Positions 37,203-45,598 of a stretch of 64,000 nt of DNA are shown piece by piece. The first letter of the stretch is position 1. Every line of letters begins with the position of its first letter. The notes below the pieces were generated by a model. The model was not told the DNA's origin and did not search any database. It worked only from the letters and a program-made list of their open reading frames with translations. The position numbers and the translations under genes are program-made. This DNA comes from CAYJKB01 sp964370625 (GTDB lineage: Bacteria; Bacillota; Clostridia; Oscillospirales; Butyricicoccaceae): positions 1 through 64,000 of the forward strand of contig CAYJKB010000003.1 of the NCBI GenBank assembly GCA_964370625.1, given 5' to 3'.

Positions 37203-37251
37203 ATATAGGTTATAAAAAAGCTGCATAGCAGCAGAACAGGATGGTAATTTA

Positions 37252-38766
37252 ATGACAATAGGTAATGTCGATGTAATCATTGTTTTATCCTTTGTACTAT
37301 ACCTTGCATTTATGATAGGTATAGGCTTTTATTTTTATGGTAAAACCACATCTACGGATGAATATTTTCTTGCTGGTAGAAAATTAGGTTCTTGGGTGAC
37401 ATCTATGTCAGCTCAAGCTTCTGATATGTCAGGATGGCTACTTATGGGTCTACCTGGCGCAGCTTATATGTCTGGCCTTAGTGCTTCATGGATTGGTATT
37501 GGTCTTGCGATTGGTACATATTTAAACTGGAGATTTGTTGCAAAACCGATACGTCAATATACAAAAGTTGCTGGAGATGCGATAACAATTCCTTCTTACT
37601 TCTCTCGCAGATTTAGGGATGATAGTGGTGTACTTTCAATTGTTAGTGCGACATTTATTTTAATCTTCTTTCTTTTTTACACAGCAAGTGGCTTCGTTGC
37701 TGCTGCTAAACTTTTCTCATCTGTTTTTGGTATGGAGTATTTAACAGCTCTTATTATTGGGCTTATAGTAGTTATTTCTTATACATTTGCTGGTGGTTTC
37801 TTCGCAGTTTGTTGGACTGACTTTTTCCAAGGTATATTAATGTTCTTTGCAGTAATTGCAGTTCCTGCTGTTGCAATTAATTCAATGGGTGGTATGAATG
37901 AATTTGTTGAAAGAGTTCACACGCTAAACCCTAATATGCTTGATATTTTTGCTAATGTTGATGGCAGCTCACTTTCTGCAATTTCAATAATTTCTCTTTT
38001 AGCTTGGGGGCTTGGATATTTTGGTCAGCCTCATATTTTAATTCGTTTCATGGGTATTTCTTCTCCTGACGCTATTAAAAAATCTCGTAGAATTGCATCT
38101 GTTTGGGTTGTAATTTCTCTTACAGCTGCTGTTTTCATCGGTATGACGGGTAGAGTTTTCTTGCCTTCAACTGTAGATTTATCTGCTGCAGGTGGTGAAA
38201 CAGTTTATATCACAATGGTTCTTACAATCTTCCCTACTTTCGTAGCTGGAATTTTATTATCAGCAATTTTAGCTGCTATTATGAGTACAGCTGATTCTCA
38301 ACTTTTAGTTACAGCATCAGCTATTACCGAAGATTTTTATCATGCAAAAATCAAAAAAACTGCAACAGCAAAAGAACTTTTATGGGTTTCACGTATTACA
38401 GTTATTGTTGTAGCTTTAATCGCTGGTGTTATTGCTATGAACCCTGATAGCTCTGTTTTAGATTTAGTTGAATATGCTTGGGCAGGTTTTGGTGCTACAT
38501 TCGGACCGTTAATATTATTTTCACTATTTTGGAAAAGAACTACTAAACATGGTGCTTTAGCTGGTATCATCGTTGGTGGTATTTCTACTATCATTTGGAA
38601 ACAGCTGGGTGTATTTTATGTTGATAGTATCTTTACTAATATTTATGAAATTATCCCAGGATTTATTTTATCAGCTGTTGCAATTTATGCAGTTAGCTTA
38701 TTATCTCGTCCACCTTCAGCTGAGATTTGTAAAGAATTTGATGAATATCGCTCTTGCAACGAATAG
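37252..38766 (+). CDS. putP: Sodium/proline symporter
   Basis: This 504-residue member of the sodium/solute symporter family has about 13 membrane segments and the PutP landmarks AGRKLGSWVTSMSAQASDMSG, FGQPHILIRFMG and ILAAIMSTADSQLLVTASAI. It imports proline with sodium. It has its own promoter and terminator and so is a single-gene unit. Confidence 0.92.
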   Translation: MTIGNVDVIIVLSFVLYLAFMIGIGFYFYGKTTSTDEYFLAGRKLGSWVTSMSAQASDMSGWLLMGLPGAAYMSGLSASWIGIGLAIGTYLNWRFVAKPIRQYTKVAGDAITIPSYFSRRFRDDSGVLSIVSATFILIFFLFYTASGFVAAAKLFSSVFGMEYLTALIIGLIVVISYTFAGGFFAVCWTDFFQGILMFFAVIAVPAVAINSMGGMNEFVERVHTLNPNMLDIFANVDGSSLSAISIISLLAWGLGYFGQPHILIRFMGISSPDAIKKSRRIASVWVVISLTAAVFIGMTGRVFLPSTVDLSAAGGETVYITMVLTIFPTFVAGILLSAILAAIMSTADSQLLVTASAITEDFYHAKIKKTATAKELLWVSRITVIVVALIAGVIAMNPDSSVLDLVEYAWAGFGATFGPLILFSLFWKRTTKHGALAGIIVGGISTIIWKQLGVFYVDSIFTNIYEIIPGFILSAVAIYAVSLLSRPPSAEICKEFDEYRSCNE

Positions 38767-38792
38767 TTAATAATAATTTAAAATATTTTTTC

Positions 38793-38821
38793 AAAACCTC
38801 CGTTTTATTTTCGGAGGTTTT
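38793..38821 (+). terminator. Terminator of putP
   Basis: AAAACCTCCG (38793-38802) pairs with CGGAGGTTTT (38812-38821) around a 9-nt loop. Confidence 0.8.
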
Positions 38822-38883
38822 ATGTTAGAATGGACAAAGTATATAATTGAGTTTCTTATAGAAAGAAAGGATTTCACATTTTT

Positions 38884-39777
38884 ATGAAAATCGATAAAGA
38901 TATAGCAAAGTATTTATTTTATAGCGTAATTGGTCTTGGTGCTTTAGCTTATGGCTATTTTACAGCCCCACCTCCAGAACTTATTTATGGTTCTGAAGAC
39001 GTAACTCATGCCACAGAAGTACATTTTATTGATGTAGGTCAAGGAGATGCTGCACTTATAATTTCTGGTGATAATGCTGTTTTAATTGATGGTGGCGAAA
39101 ATAATGATGAAGAATTTATTGTAAATTACTTAACTGAACAAGGTGTTGATGATTTATCTTTGATTGTTGGTACTCATCCACATGAAGATCATATAGGTGG
39201 TATTGATGCTGTGATTAATGCCTTCCCGACTGAAAAAGTTTTGCTTGCTCCACAATCTGCTGATACTGATACTTATAATGATGTAATTACTGCTATTGAA
39301 CAAACAGGTACAACTATTGAAACTGCTGAAGTAGGCACAATATATGAAATTTCTGGTGGCGTTTCTTTAACTCTATTAGGTCCTGAGATAGAATTTAGCA
39401 ACACAAATGATAATTCCCTTATTATGCGATTAGATGTAGGGATTGACAGCGTGTTATTTACTGGAGATGCTGAAAAACCTGCTGAAGAACATCTTTTAGA
39501 AATTGGCGCAAATCTTGATACATATATACTAAAAGTTGGTCATCATGGCAGTGATACCTCTTCAACTGTTGATTTCATTAATGCTGTTACTCCGGAAATC
39601 GCTGTTATTTCTTGTGGGTATGACAATGAATATGGTCATCCACATGAAGCAACTATTGACACTTTAGAAAAAATGGGAAGTGAAATTTTTGTGACATCCG
39701 AAGATGGTTCTATTGTTTTTGCATGGGATGAAAATGGTAAACGAATTGACGCAGAAAAATTATCTCCTGTTGCATAG
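38884..39777 (+). CDS. ComEC/Rec2-like metallo-beta-lactamase fold hydrolase
   Basis: This 297-residue protein has a short N-terminal membrane anchor (about 10-28) and a metallo-beta-lactamase domain like the C-terminal part of ComEC: HFIDVGQGDAALI, the metal site THPHEDHIGG, SVLFTGDAEKP and KVGHHGSDTSS. It lacks the ComEC channel domain. It may be an exported or membrane-facing nuclease or hydrolase, but the substrate is unknown. Confidence 0.82.
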   Translation: MKIDKDIAKYLFYSVIGLGALAYGYFTAPPPELIYGSEDVTHATEVHFIDVGQGDAALIISGDNAVLIDGGENNDEEFIVNYLTEQGVDDLSLIVGTHPHEDHIGGIDAVINAFPTEKVLLAPQSADTDTYNDVITAIEQTGTTIETAEVGTIYEISGGVSLTLLGPEIEFSNTNDNSLIMRLDVGIDSVLFTGDAEKPAEEHLLEIGANLDTYILKVGHHGSDTSSTVDFINAVTPEIAVISCGYDNEYGHPHEATIDTLEKMGSEIFVTSEDGSIVFAWDENGKRIDAEKLSPVA

Positions 39778-39791
39778 ATTAAAATTTTAAG

Positions 39792-39818
39792 GTATGACAA
39801 ATTTTGTCATACTTTTTT
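39792..39818 (+). terminator. Terminator of the metallohydrolase gene
   Basis: GTATGACAA (39792-39800) pairs with TTGTCATAC (39804-39812) and a T run follows. Confidence 0.8.
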
Positions 39819-39913
39819 AAAATAATACTTTAATTTATCAAATATTAATGCTATAATCAAACTATAAAATGACTTAACATTTCATAATATCTTTTTAAAA
39901 GGAGTGTGATTTT

Positions 39914-40600
39914 ATGCTATTCAATTTAGAAATTGTGCTACAAATCTTGCTTTCTTTATTAATTGGTGGTTTAATTGGATTTCAACGTGAAATAACACGT
40001 CATCCTGCTGGATTTAGAACTCATATGCTAGTTTGCGTTGGTGCTACTATTGTAATGCTTACAGGGCTTGAAATATATTATACTGTACAAAATGCGCATA
40101 TTTCTGCTGACCCTACAAGACTTGCAGCACAAGTAATTTCTGGCATAGGTTTTTTAGGTGCAGGCACTATTATTCGTGATGGTGTAACTGTAAAAGGTTT
40201 GACTACCGCAGCTTCACTTTGGGTTGTTGCATGTATTGGGCTTGCAATCGGTGCTAAAGCTTATTTAATAGCTTTAGCTGGTAGTTTTTTTATTTATTTT
40301 ATACTTGCTATCTTTGATAAATTTGAAAAACGTATTATTTTTGGTAGAAATGCAAAATTATTGGTTTCTATTGAGTGTACAGAAGTCGGAATTTTAATCA
40401 GCAAATTAAATGAAATATTTGCTGATTATAACACTACTTATGAAAATATCAGTATCTCAAATAATAAAATTAATTTAAATCAAACGATTACACTAATTGT
40501 CATAGCTACTAAACTTGATAAAAAAGATAAGTTTTTCAATTTATCTGCTAAGATTTCTCAATTAGAGCATGTAGTTTCAGTTAATATTAATGAGATTTAG
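39914..40600 (+). CDS. MgtC/SapB family membrane protein
   Basis: This 228-residue protein has four or five membrane segments with the MgtC core: LLIGGLIGFQREITRHPAGFR, THMLVCVGATIVM and GIGFLGAGTIIRDG. The C-terminal 80 residues form a soluble domain. Family members influence magnesium homeostasis or modulate F-ATPase in pathogens; the role here is not known. AAGGAG precedes the ATG, and a TATAAT lies at 39852-39857. Confidence 0.9.
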   Translation: MLFNLEIVLQILLSLLIGGLIGFQREITRHPAGFRTHMLVCVGATIVMLTGLEIYYTVQNAHISADPTRLAAQVISGIGFLGAGTIIRDGVTVKGLTTAASLWVVACIGLAIGAKAYLIALAGSFFIYFILAIFDKFEKRIIFGRNAKLLVSIECTEVGILISKLNEIFADYNTTYENISISNNKINLNQTITLIVIATKLDKKDKFFNLSAKISQLEHVVSVNINEI

Positions 40601-40625
40601 ACTTTTATATGGAGTAGGTGAATTT

Positions 40626-40976
40626 ATGAGATTAGAATATGTTTATACTTGTATTGAACAAACTGGAACCCATCAAATTTTGCCAATCATCGATTATATT
40701 AATACAAATTTCCCAAATTCAAGTTTTGATGAATATAATTCTGAAAAATCACATATTCCAACTTGGAGAATAGATGACAAATATATTGGTATCGGCTGTA
40801 GAAAACACTATATTTCACTGTATTTTAGTGATAGAGAAGCTGTAAAAATAATTGACGAAAACACTCCTTACTGTAGAGCTCAAAAAGGGTGTGTAAACTT
40901 TAGTTACAAAAGAGAATTACCACTTGAAGCAATTTTTAAGGGTATAGACAAATGTTTTCAATTTGATTATCAATAA
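40626..40976 (+). CDS. DUF1801-like protein
   Basis: This 116-residue soluble protein resembles the DUF1801 (YdhG-type) fold: IPTWRIDDKYIGIGCRKHYISLYFS and later INFSYKRELPLEAIFKGI-like text. The ATG at 40626 is chosen because GGAGTAGG lies before it; an upstream in-frame ATG would overlap mgtC. The function is unknown; some homologues are called frataxin-like iron chaperones without proof. Confidence 0.7.
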   Translation: MRLEYVYTCIEQTGTHQILPIIDYINTNFPNSSFDEYNSEKSHIPTWRIDDKYIGIGCRKHYISLYFSDREAVKIIDENTPYCRAQKGCVNFSYKRELPLEAIFKGIDKCFQFDYQ

Positions 40977-40983
40977 TACTTTA

Positions 40984-41024
40984 AACAGATAGCTAATAAT
41001 TGCAGTTAGTTGTCTGTTTTTTAT
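40984..41024 (+). terminator. Terminator of the DUF1801-like gene
   Basis: An 11- to 13-bp stem with G-U pairs (AACAGATAGCTAA with TTAGTTGTCTGTT) is followed by a T run. Confidence 0.7.
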
Positions 41025-41028
41025 TGAT

Positions 41029-41188
41029 TTTTATGATATAATAACCTCAAACCACAAAAGGATTTGTAGTGCTACGCACTTATGTGTCAAAGTCACACAA
41101 GTTTTAGAACATTGATGGCTAAAACATTTTGTTTCACAAAATAAGGCTGTCACCTTTGCGACTGCGTCGAGGTTTTATGATATAATAA
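41029..41188. repeat. 128-bp structured insert between 16-bp direct repeats
   Basis: TTTTATGATATAATAA occurs at 41029-41044 and again at 41173-41188. The 128 bases between start CCTC and end GAGG and contain several short hairpins (for example ATTTTGT with ACAAAAT). There is no reading frame. It could be a MITE-like insertion with target duplication or an RNA gene with repeated promoter-like sequence. Confidence 0.5.
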
Positions 41189-41193
41189 AAATC

Positions 41194-41231
41194 ATAGGCT
41201 GTAACGAAATTTACCTTTCATTACAGCCTAT
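41194..41231 (-). terminator. Terminator of tdh-kbl
   Basis: A 16-bp stem with one mismatch (41194-41209 and 41216-41231) lies just after the kbl stop on the minus strand, which continues ATTTTTAT. Confidence 0.8.
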
Positions 41232-41237
41232 ATTTAT

Positions 41238-42419
41238 TTAAATACCCATTTCTTCTTTTACTTCTTTAAAGCATTTAATAGCAAAATCTAAATCTTCTAT
41301 GCTATGTGCAGCTGATACTTGTGTACGTATTCTAGCTTTTCCTTTTGGTACAACTGGAAATGAAAATCCAACTACATAAACACCTTTTTCCATCATTTTT
41401 TCTGCAAATTTCACAGCTGTTTTCTCATCATATAACATAACTGGAACAATTGCGTGTGGTGAATCTGGAACATCAAATCCAAGTTTACTTAAATTTTCTC
41501 TGAAATATTTTGTATTCGCTTCAACTTTATCACGAATTTCTGTGCTTTTTGTAAGCATTTCAAATATTTTTACTGATGCTGTAGCTATAGCTGGGGCTAA
41601 TGTGTTTGAAAATAGATATGGACGGCTTCTTTGTCTTAATAAATCAATTATCTCTTTTCTACCACTTGTATAACCACCGCTTGCACCTCCAAGTGCTTTA
41701 CCAAGAGTACCTGTGATTATATCAACTCTTCCCATAACCTGACAATATTCAGGAGTTCCTCTACCTGTTTTTCCCACAAAACCAACTGCATGACTATCAT
41801 CAACCATTACAAGTGCATTAAATTCATCAGCAAGATCACAAATAGACTTTAAATCTGCAATTGTTCCATCCATAGAGAAAACACCATCAGTAGCAATGAT
41901 TTTAATTCTAGCATCTTTAGCAGCAACTAATTGAGCTCTTAAATCTTCCATATTATTATTTTTATATCTAAATCTTGAAGCTTTACATAATCTAACTCCA
42001 TCGATTATACTAGCATGATTTAATTCATCGCTAATAATTGCATCTTCTGCTGTAAGTAGAGTTTCAAATAATCCAGTGTTTGCATCAAAACATGAAGAAT
42101 ACAAAATTGTATCTTCCGTAGAAAGAAAATTGCTAATGCTACTTTCTAAAGTTTTATGAATTTCTTGTGTTCCACAGATAAATCTTACAGATGATAAGCC
42201 ATAACCACAATTATCATAGCTACTTTTTGCAGCTTCTATTACTTCAGCATTATTAGATAAACCTAAATAGTTATTTGCACACATATTAATTACTTTTTTT
42301 GCTTTAGTTGTGTCAATTTTGCTTGACTGTTGTGAAGTTATAATTCGTTCTTCTTTGTATAAACCTTGTTCTTTAATGTCTGTTAATGTTGATTTGAATA
42401 TTTCTAAGCCTTTATTCAT
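41238..42419 (-). CDS. kbl: Glycine C-acetyltransferase (2-amino-3-ketobutyrate CoA ligase)
   Basis: This 393-residue PLP enzyme of the alpha-oxoamine synthase family has NMCANNYLGLSNN, DDSHAVGFVGKTGRGT and the PLP-lysine region IITGTLGKALGGASGG. It cleaves 2-amino-3-ketobutyrate with CoA to glycine and acetyl-CoA. It follows tdh by 32 bases, giving a two-step threonine degradation pathway. Confidence 0.95.
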   Translation of the reverse strand: MNKGLEIFKSTLTDIKEQGLYKEERIITSQQSSKIDTTKAKKVINMCANNYLGLSNNAEVIEAAKSSYDNCGYGLSSVRFICGTQEIHKTLESSISNFLSTEDTILYSSCFDANTGLFETLLTAEDAIISDELNHASIIDGVRLCKASRFRYKNNNMEDLRAQLVAAKDARIKIIATDGVFSMDGTIADLKSICDLADEFNALVMVDDSHAVGFVGKTGRGTPEYCQVMGRVDIITGTLGKALGGASGGYTSGRKEIIDLLRQRSRPYLFSNTLAPAIATASVKIFEMLTKSTEIRDKVEANTKYFRENLSKLGFDVPDSPHAIVPVMLYDEKTAVKFAEKMMEKGVYVVGFSFPVVPKGKARIRTQVSAAHSIEDLDFAIKCFKEVKEEMGI

Positions 42420-42451
42420 TTTTTATTCTCCATTCGATTAATTTATTTGTA

Positions 42452-43501
42452 TTAGTCCGTTATTTCGGTCCAATCAAGCACTACTTTGCCACAAAGTCCT
42501 TTGTTCATTATATCAAAACCTTGTTCATAGTCTTTATAATTAAATTTATGTGTAACAATTTTATCTATATTCAATTTACTTTGTAAAATCGAAGTCATTT
42601 TATACCATGTTTCATACATTTCACGTCCATAAATTCCTTTGATTGTCAGCCCATTGAACACTACTTTATCCCAGTCGATTTGAGTTGTAGGTTCTTGTAT
42701 TCCTAGTAATGCAATTTTTCCTCCATGATGCATATTATTAATCATAGATGAAAATGCAGAAACATTTCCAGACATTTCAAGCCCAACATCAAAGCCTTCT
42801 TTCATTTTAAGCTCTTTCATTACATCATCTAAAGTTTCATTTTTAATATTAACTACTCTTGTTGCACCCATTTCTTTTGCTAAATTTAATCTATAATCAT
42901 TAATATCAGTAATTACAACATGTCTTGCACCAACATGACTACATATAGCAGCTGCCATAATTCCAATTGGTCCTGCGCCAGTAATAAGTACATCTTCACC
43001 AATTAAATCAAAAGATAACGCTGTATGCACTGCATTTCCTAATGGATCAAATAAAGAATATATTTCCTCTGAAATTCCATCTGTGCATCTCCAAACATTA
43101 GTCGCTGGAATTGCAAGATATTCAGCAAATGCCCCTTCTCTATTAACACCAACACCTTTGGTATTCATGCATAAATGACGTCTGCCAGCTAAACAGTTTC
43201 TACAATGACCACAAACCAGATGCCCTTCACCAGATACAAGCTCACCTATTTCAAATCCCATTACATTCGAGCCTTTATCTACAATTTCTCCTACAAATTC
43301 ATGACCTATAATCATTGGAACTGGAATAGTTTTTTGTGACCATTCGTCCCAATTATATATGTGTAAATCTGTTCCACAGATAGAAGTTTTTTTTATTTTT
43401 ATTAAAACATCATTTATTCCAAATTGTGGAACATCAACTTCCATTAAAGTAAGACCTTTCTCAGGTTTAGCTTTAACAAGTGCTTTCATTTTAGTTTTCA
43501 T
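42452..43501 (-). CDS. tdh: L-threonine 3-dehydrogenase
   Basis: This 349-residue zinc alcohol-dehydrogenase family enzyme has the zinc-site KTSICGTDLHIYNWDEW, GHEFVGEIVD, structural Cys residues in GHCRNCLAGRRHLC and the NAD loop ITGAGPIGIMAA. It oxidises threonine to 2-amino-3-ketobutyrate for Kbl. The ATG at 43501 is right because the promoter (43547-43575) lies inside the longer reading frame; GGAG is about ten bases before the start. Confidence 0.95.
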   Translation of the reverse strand: MKTKMKALVKAKPEKGLTLMEVDVPQFGINDVLIKIKKTSICGTDLHIYNWDEWSQKTIPVPMIIGHEFVGEIVDKGSNVMGFEIGELVSGEGHLVCGHCRNCLAGRRHLCMNTKGVGVNREGAFAEYLAIPATNVWRCTDGISEEIYSLFDPLGNAVHTALSFDLIGEDVLITGAGPIGIMAAAICSHVGARHVVITDINDYRLNLAKEMGATRVVNIKNETLDDVMKELKMKEGFDVGLEMSGNVSAFSSMINNMHHGGKIALLGIQEPTTQIDWDKVVFNGLTIKGIYGREMYETWYKMTSILQSKLNIDKIVTHKFNYKDYEQGFDIMNKGLCGKVVLDWTEITD

Positions 43502-43546
43502 GTCAACATTCTCCATTAATTTCATACTTGTTTTTCTATCATGGAC

Positions 43547-43575
43547 ATTGTAGCATAGTTTTGTATTTGTATCAA
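43547..43575 (-). promoter_or_regulatory. Promoter of tdh-kbl
   Basis: On the minus strand TTGATA (43570-43575) and TACAAT (43547-43552) are separated by 17 bases. Confidence 0.8.
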
Positions 43576-43665
43576 GGGCTTTTTGCAAAATTTTTAAAAA
43601 ATTTATTTAGCACTAAAATTGTTCATGTGTCAAAAACAATAGTACACTACATATAATTAAACATG

Positions 43666-43695
43666 AAAAAAGCACTCCACAAGGAGTGCTTTTTT
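43666..43695. terminator. Bidirectional terminator after the DUF898-like gene
   Basis: AAAAAAGCACTCC (43666-43678) pairs with GGAGTGCTTTTTT (43683-43695) around a 4-nt loop. It follows the minus-strand gene at 43751. Confidence 0.85.
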
Positions 43696-43750
43696 AAAAT
43701 TCAGGCTTTGTGTTCAATTTAATTATAAACAAAATTTGTTTAATTTAATA

Positions 43751-44056
43751 TTAATTTGCAAAAGTTGTATTTTTTACTTTCCATTTTTCAAGTGCGATAA
43801 ATAGCCAAAATGAATAAATTCCAAATGTAATAATGCATAGCAAAAACCATTTAATCCAGTTTCCAAAAAGTGCTATCGCACTACCTGTAAACTTTAATCT
43901 TCGCCCCTCTACGACTGTATGGTTTATTTTCCAACCATATACCAAACAAAGCGCCCATGGAAAACATATTCCTAATGTACAAACTGTGATTAATGCACCC
44001 AGAATATTCCAACCAATCCAGCTTAATAATCCCCCATCAAAATATGAATTGTTCAT
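43751..44056 (-). CDS. DUF898-like small membrane protein
   Basis: This 101-residue protein has three hydrophobic stretches and repeated Trp/Gly/aromatic patterns typical of DUF898 (YjgN-like): YFDGGLLSWIGWNILG, CFPWALCLVYGWKINHTVVEG and FGIYSFWLFIALEKWKVKNT. Function is unknown. AGGGGAAAG precedes the ATG. Its transcript ends at the nearby bidirectional terminator. Confidence 0.72.
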   Translation of the reverse strand: MNNSYFDGGLLSWIGWNILGALITVCTLGICFPWALCLVYGWKINHTVVEGRRLKFTGSAIALFGNWIKWFLLCIITFGIYSFWLFIALEKWKVKNTTFAN

Positions 44057-44141
44057 TACTTTCCCCTTTTAGTTATAATCTCATCTATTATATAACAAAA
44101 ATAGACAAAAAACAACTTAAATTTTTATTGAAATTCACTTA

Positions 44142-44241
44142 NNNNNNNNNNNNNNNNNNNNNNNNNNNNNNNNNNNNNNNNNNNNNNNNNNNNNNNNNNN
44201 NNNNNNNNNNNNNNNNNNNNNNNNNNNNNNNNNNNNNNNNN
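44142..44241. other. Assembly gap of 100 Ns
   Basis: The Ns cut the C-terminal end of the acetyltransferase gene. Unlike the other two gaps, the flanks share no repeat. Confidence 0.99.
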
Positions 44242-44837
44242 CGTGAAAGGTGAAAACCATCACATACTGCATGATGAACTTGAATTGATATAGGAATTAA
44301 TATTTTATCCGATTCCTCAAAATATTTTCCAACCGTAAATATTGGTAAAAGATAATCATAACCCTTTTGTAAATTCAAATTAAAACCTTTAAAGCTAACC
44401 CATGGAATAACTGATATATTAAAAATATTTCTATTTACAATTGCTTTAGATTTTTCATAATTTTTTTTATAAGATTGCATATCTACATTATAATTTTTCA
44501 TAAATACTTCAAAATCATCGCTATATTCTGTCCACACATTTGTTATTGTCTGTGTTTCTTCATGAAAAACTGTGTAACAAGGATTTATATAGTTATAAAA
44601 TCCTATATTCTTTTCCTCATCAATATCCATTCGAAATTCTTCGTGTTTGTTCACAATATGAGTAATTGCATATAAAATACTCGGAAAAAATTTTAATTCT
44701 TTGTCTTTGATATACTTTAAATAGTCTGTAATCTCTAATTCTACTGTCATGCTATAAGTACATGGAATGTCATTTAAATAATAATTATAACTATCTATTC
44801 TATTCCAAGTTTTTTTGTCAATTTTAATAAATTTCAT
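44242..44837 (-). CDS. Chloramphenicol acetyltransferase-like protein, 3-prime end lost in gap
   Basis: About 198 residues are visible. The sequence follows type A CAT: FIKIDKKTWNRIDSYNYYL, CYTVFHEETQTITNVW, IPWVSFKGFNLNLQKG and the catalytic HHAVCDGFH, whose first or second His is the base. The gap removes roughly the last 15-20 residues. GGAGAG lies a few bases before the ATG at 44837. It follows a GNAT gene in the same direction. Xenobiotic O-acetylation is likely, but resistance to chloramphenicol is inferred, not shown. Confidence 0.83.
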
Positions 44838-44852
44838 TATACTCTCCATGTT

Positions 44853-45428
44853 TTATATAGCATTAGAAATCTTTGCAATCATATTAACTGTTTCTTCAAC
44901 AGTATATGCACCATTTCCATAAATCGCAATTTCATCAGCTGTAAAGTAAGCATTTAAATTAAAATTTGGCATTATTTCAAATCCACATTTTTCATATGTT
45001 CGAATTGCTTGAGGATTTTTTATCCAAGGTCTCATCATAAAAACAGTAGCACCATACATTTCATTTAAATATTTTTTCATCATAGTGACAACTCTCGTTC
45101 CGAGTCCTTTACCTGTATATTTTTTAGAAACAAACCAAATGTGAAATTCTATATTTTCTATTTTTGCAAGATGATTAGTATGATAGAAAATTCCCACAAT
45201 TTCATTATTATATTCTATTAATAAGTATTTATTTAAGCTTGCGATTTCATCAAAAAATTCATCTTTTTCATCTCTAATATCTTGCCATTTAAAGTCATCA
45301 GGATTGTCAAACATTGATAGAATTATATTAATATCCTCAATGCTTTTATCATAAATCATGCGTCTGTCTGCTTCTTGTGCAAACAGCATATTTATCTCAT
45401 TATCAGAGATGCAAATTTTTCTTTTCAC
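44853..45428 (-). CDS. GNAT family N-acetyltransferase
   Basis: This 191-residue protein has a GNAT core: IVGIFYHTNH, the acetyl-CoA loop KYTGKGLGTRVVTMM and the late motif IRTYEKCGFEI. The start is probably GTG at 45428, because AAGGAG lies before it; upstream in-frame Met codons have no ribosome site. It is followed after 15 bases by the CAT-like gene. Some family members acetylate aminoglycosides, but no specific AAC signature is clear. Confidence 0.75.
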   Translation of the reverse strand: MKRKICISDNEINMLFAQEADRRMIYDKSIEDINIILSMFDNPDDFKWQDIRDEKDEFFDEIASLNKYLLIEYNNEIVGIFYHTNHLAKIENIEFHIWFVSKKYTGKGLGTRVVTMMKKYLNEMYGATVFMMRPWIKNPQAIRTYEKCGFEIMPNFNLNAYFTADEIAIYGNGAYTVEETVNMIAKISNAI

Positions 45429-45543
45429 TATATTTTCTCCTTGTTTTAACATCAATTATTTTTTCTTATAAGTGTTATTATATAATTTTTTTTAGCTAAA
45501 ATGAATGCTGTGAAAATAATTTCCAAGCCACTTATAGCACAAC

Positions 45544-45574
45544 AAGCTGTGCCAATATAGTTTTGGCACAGCTT
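45544..45574. terminator. Hairpin downstream of the GGDEF gene
   Basis: AAGCTGTGCCAA (45544-45555) pairs with TTGGCACAGCTT (45563-45574). T runs are weak on both strands, so termination is probable but not certain. Confidence 0.6.
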
Positions 45575-45598
45575 AAATTGAATTAGATATTTACAGTT

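Noticed and set aside
40626..40976. Frataxin-like iron chaperone role for the DUF1801-like protein
   Set aside because: The annotation for this family is not well supported, and no iron gene is adjacent, so only the fold is reported.
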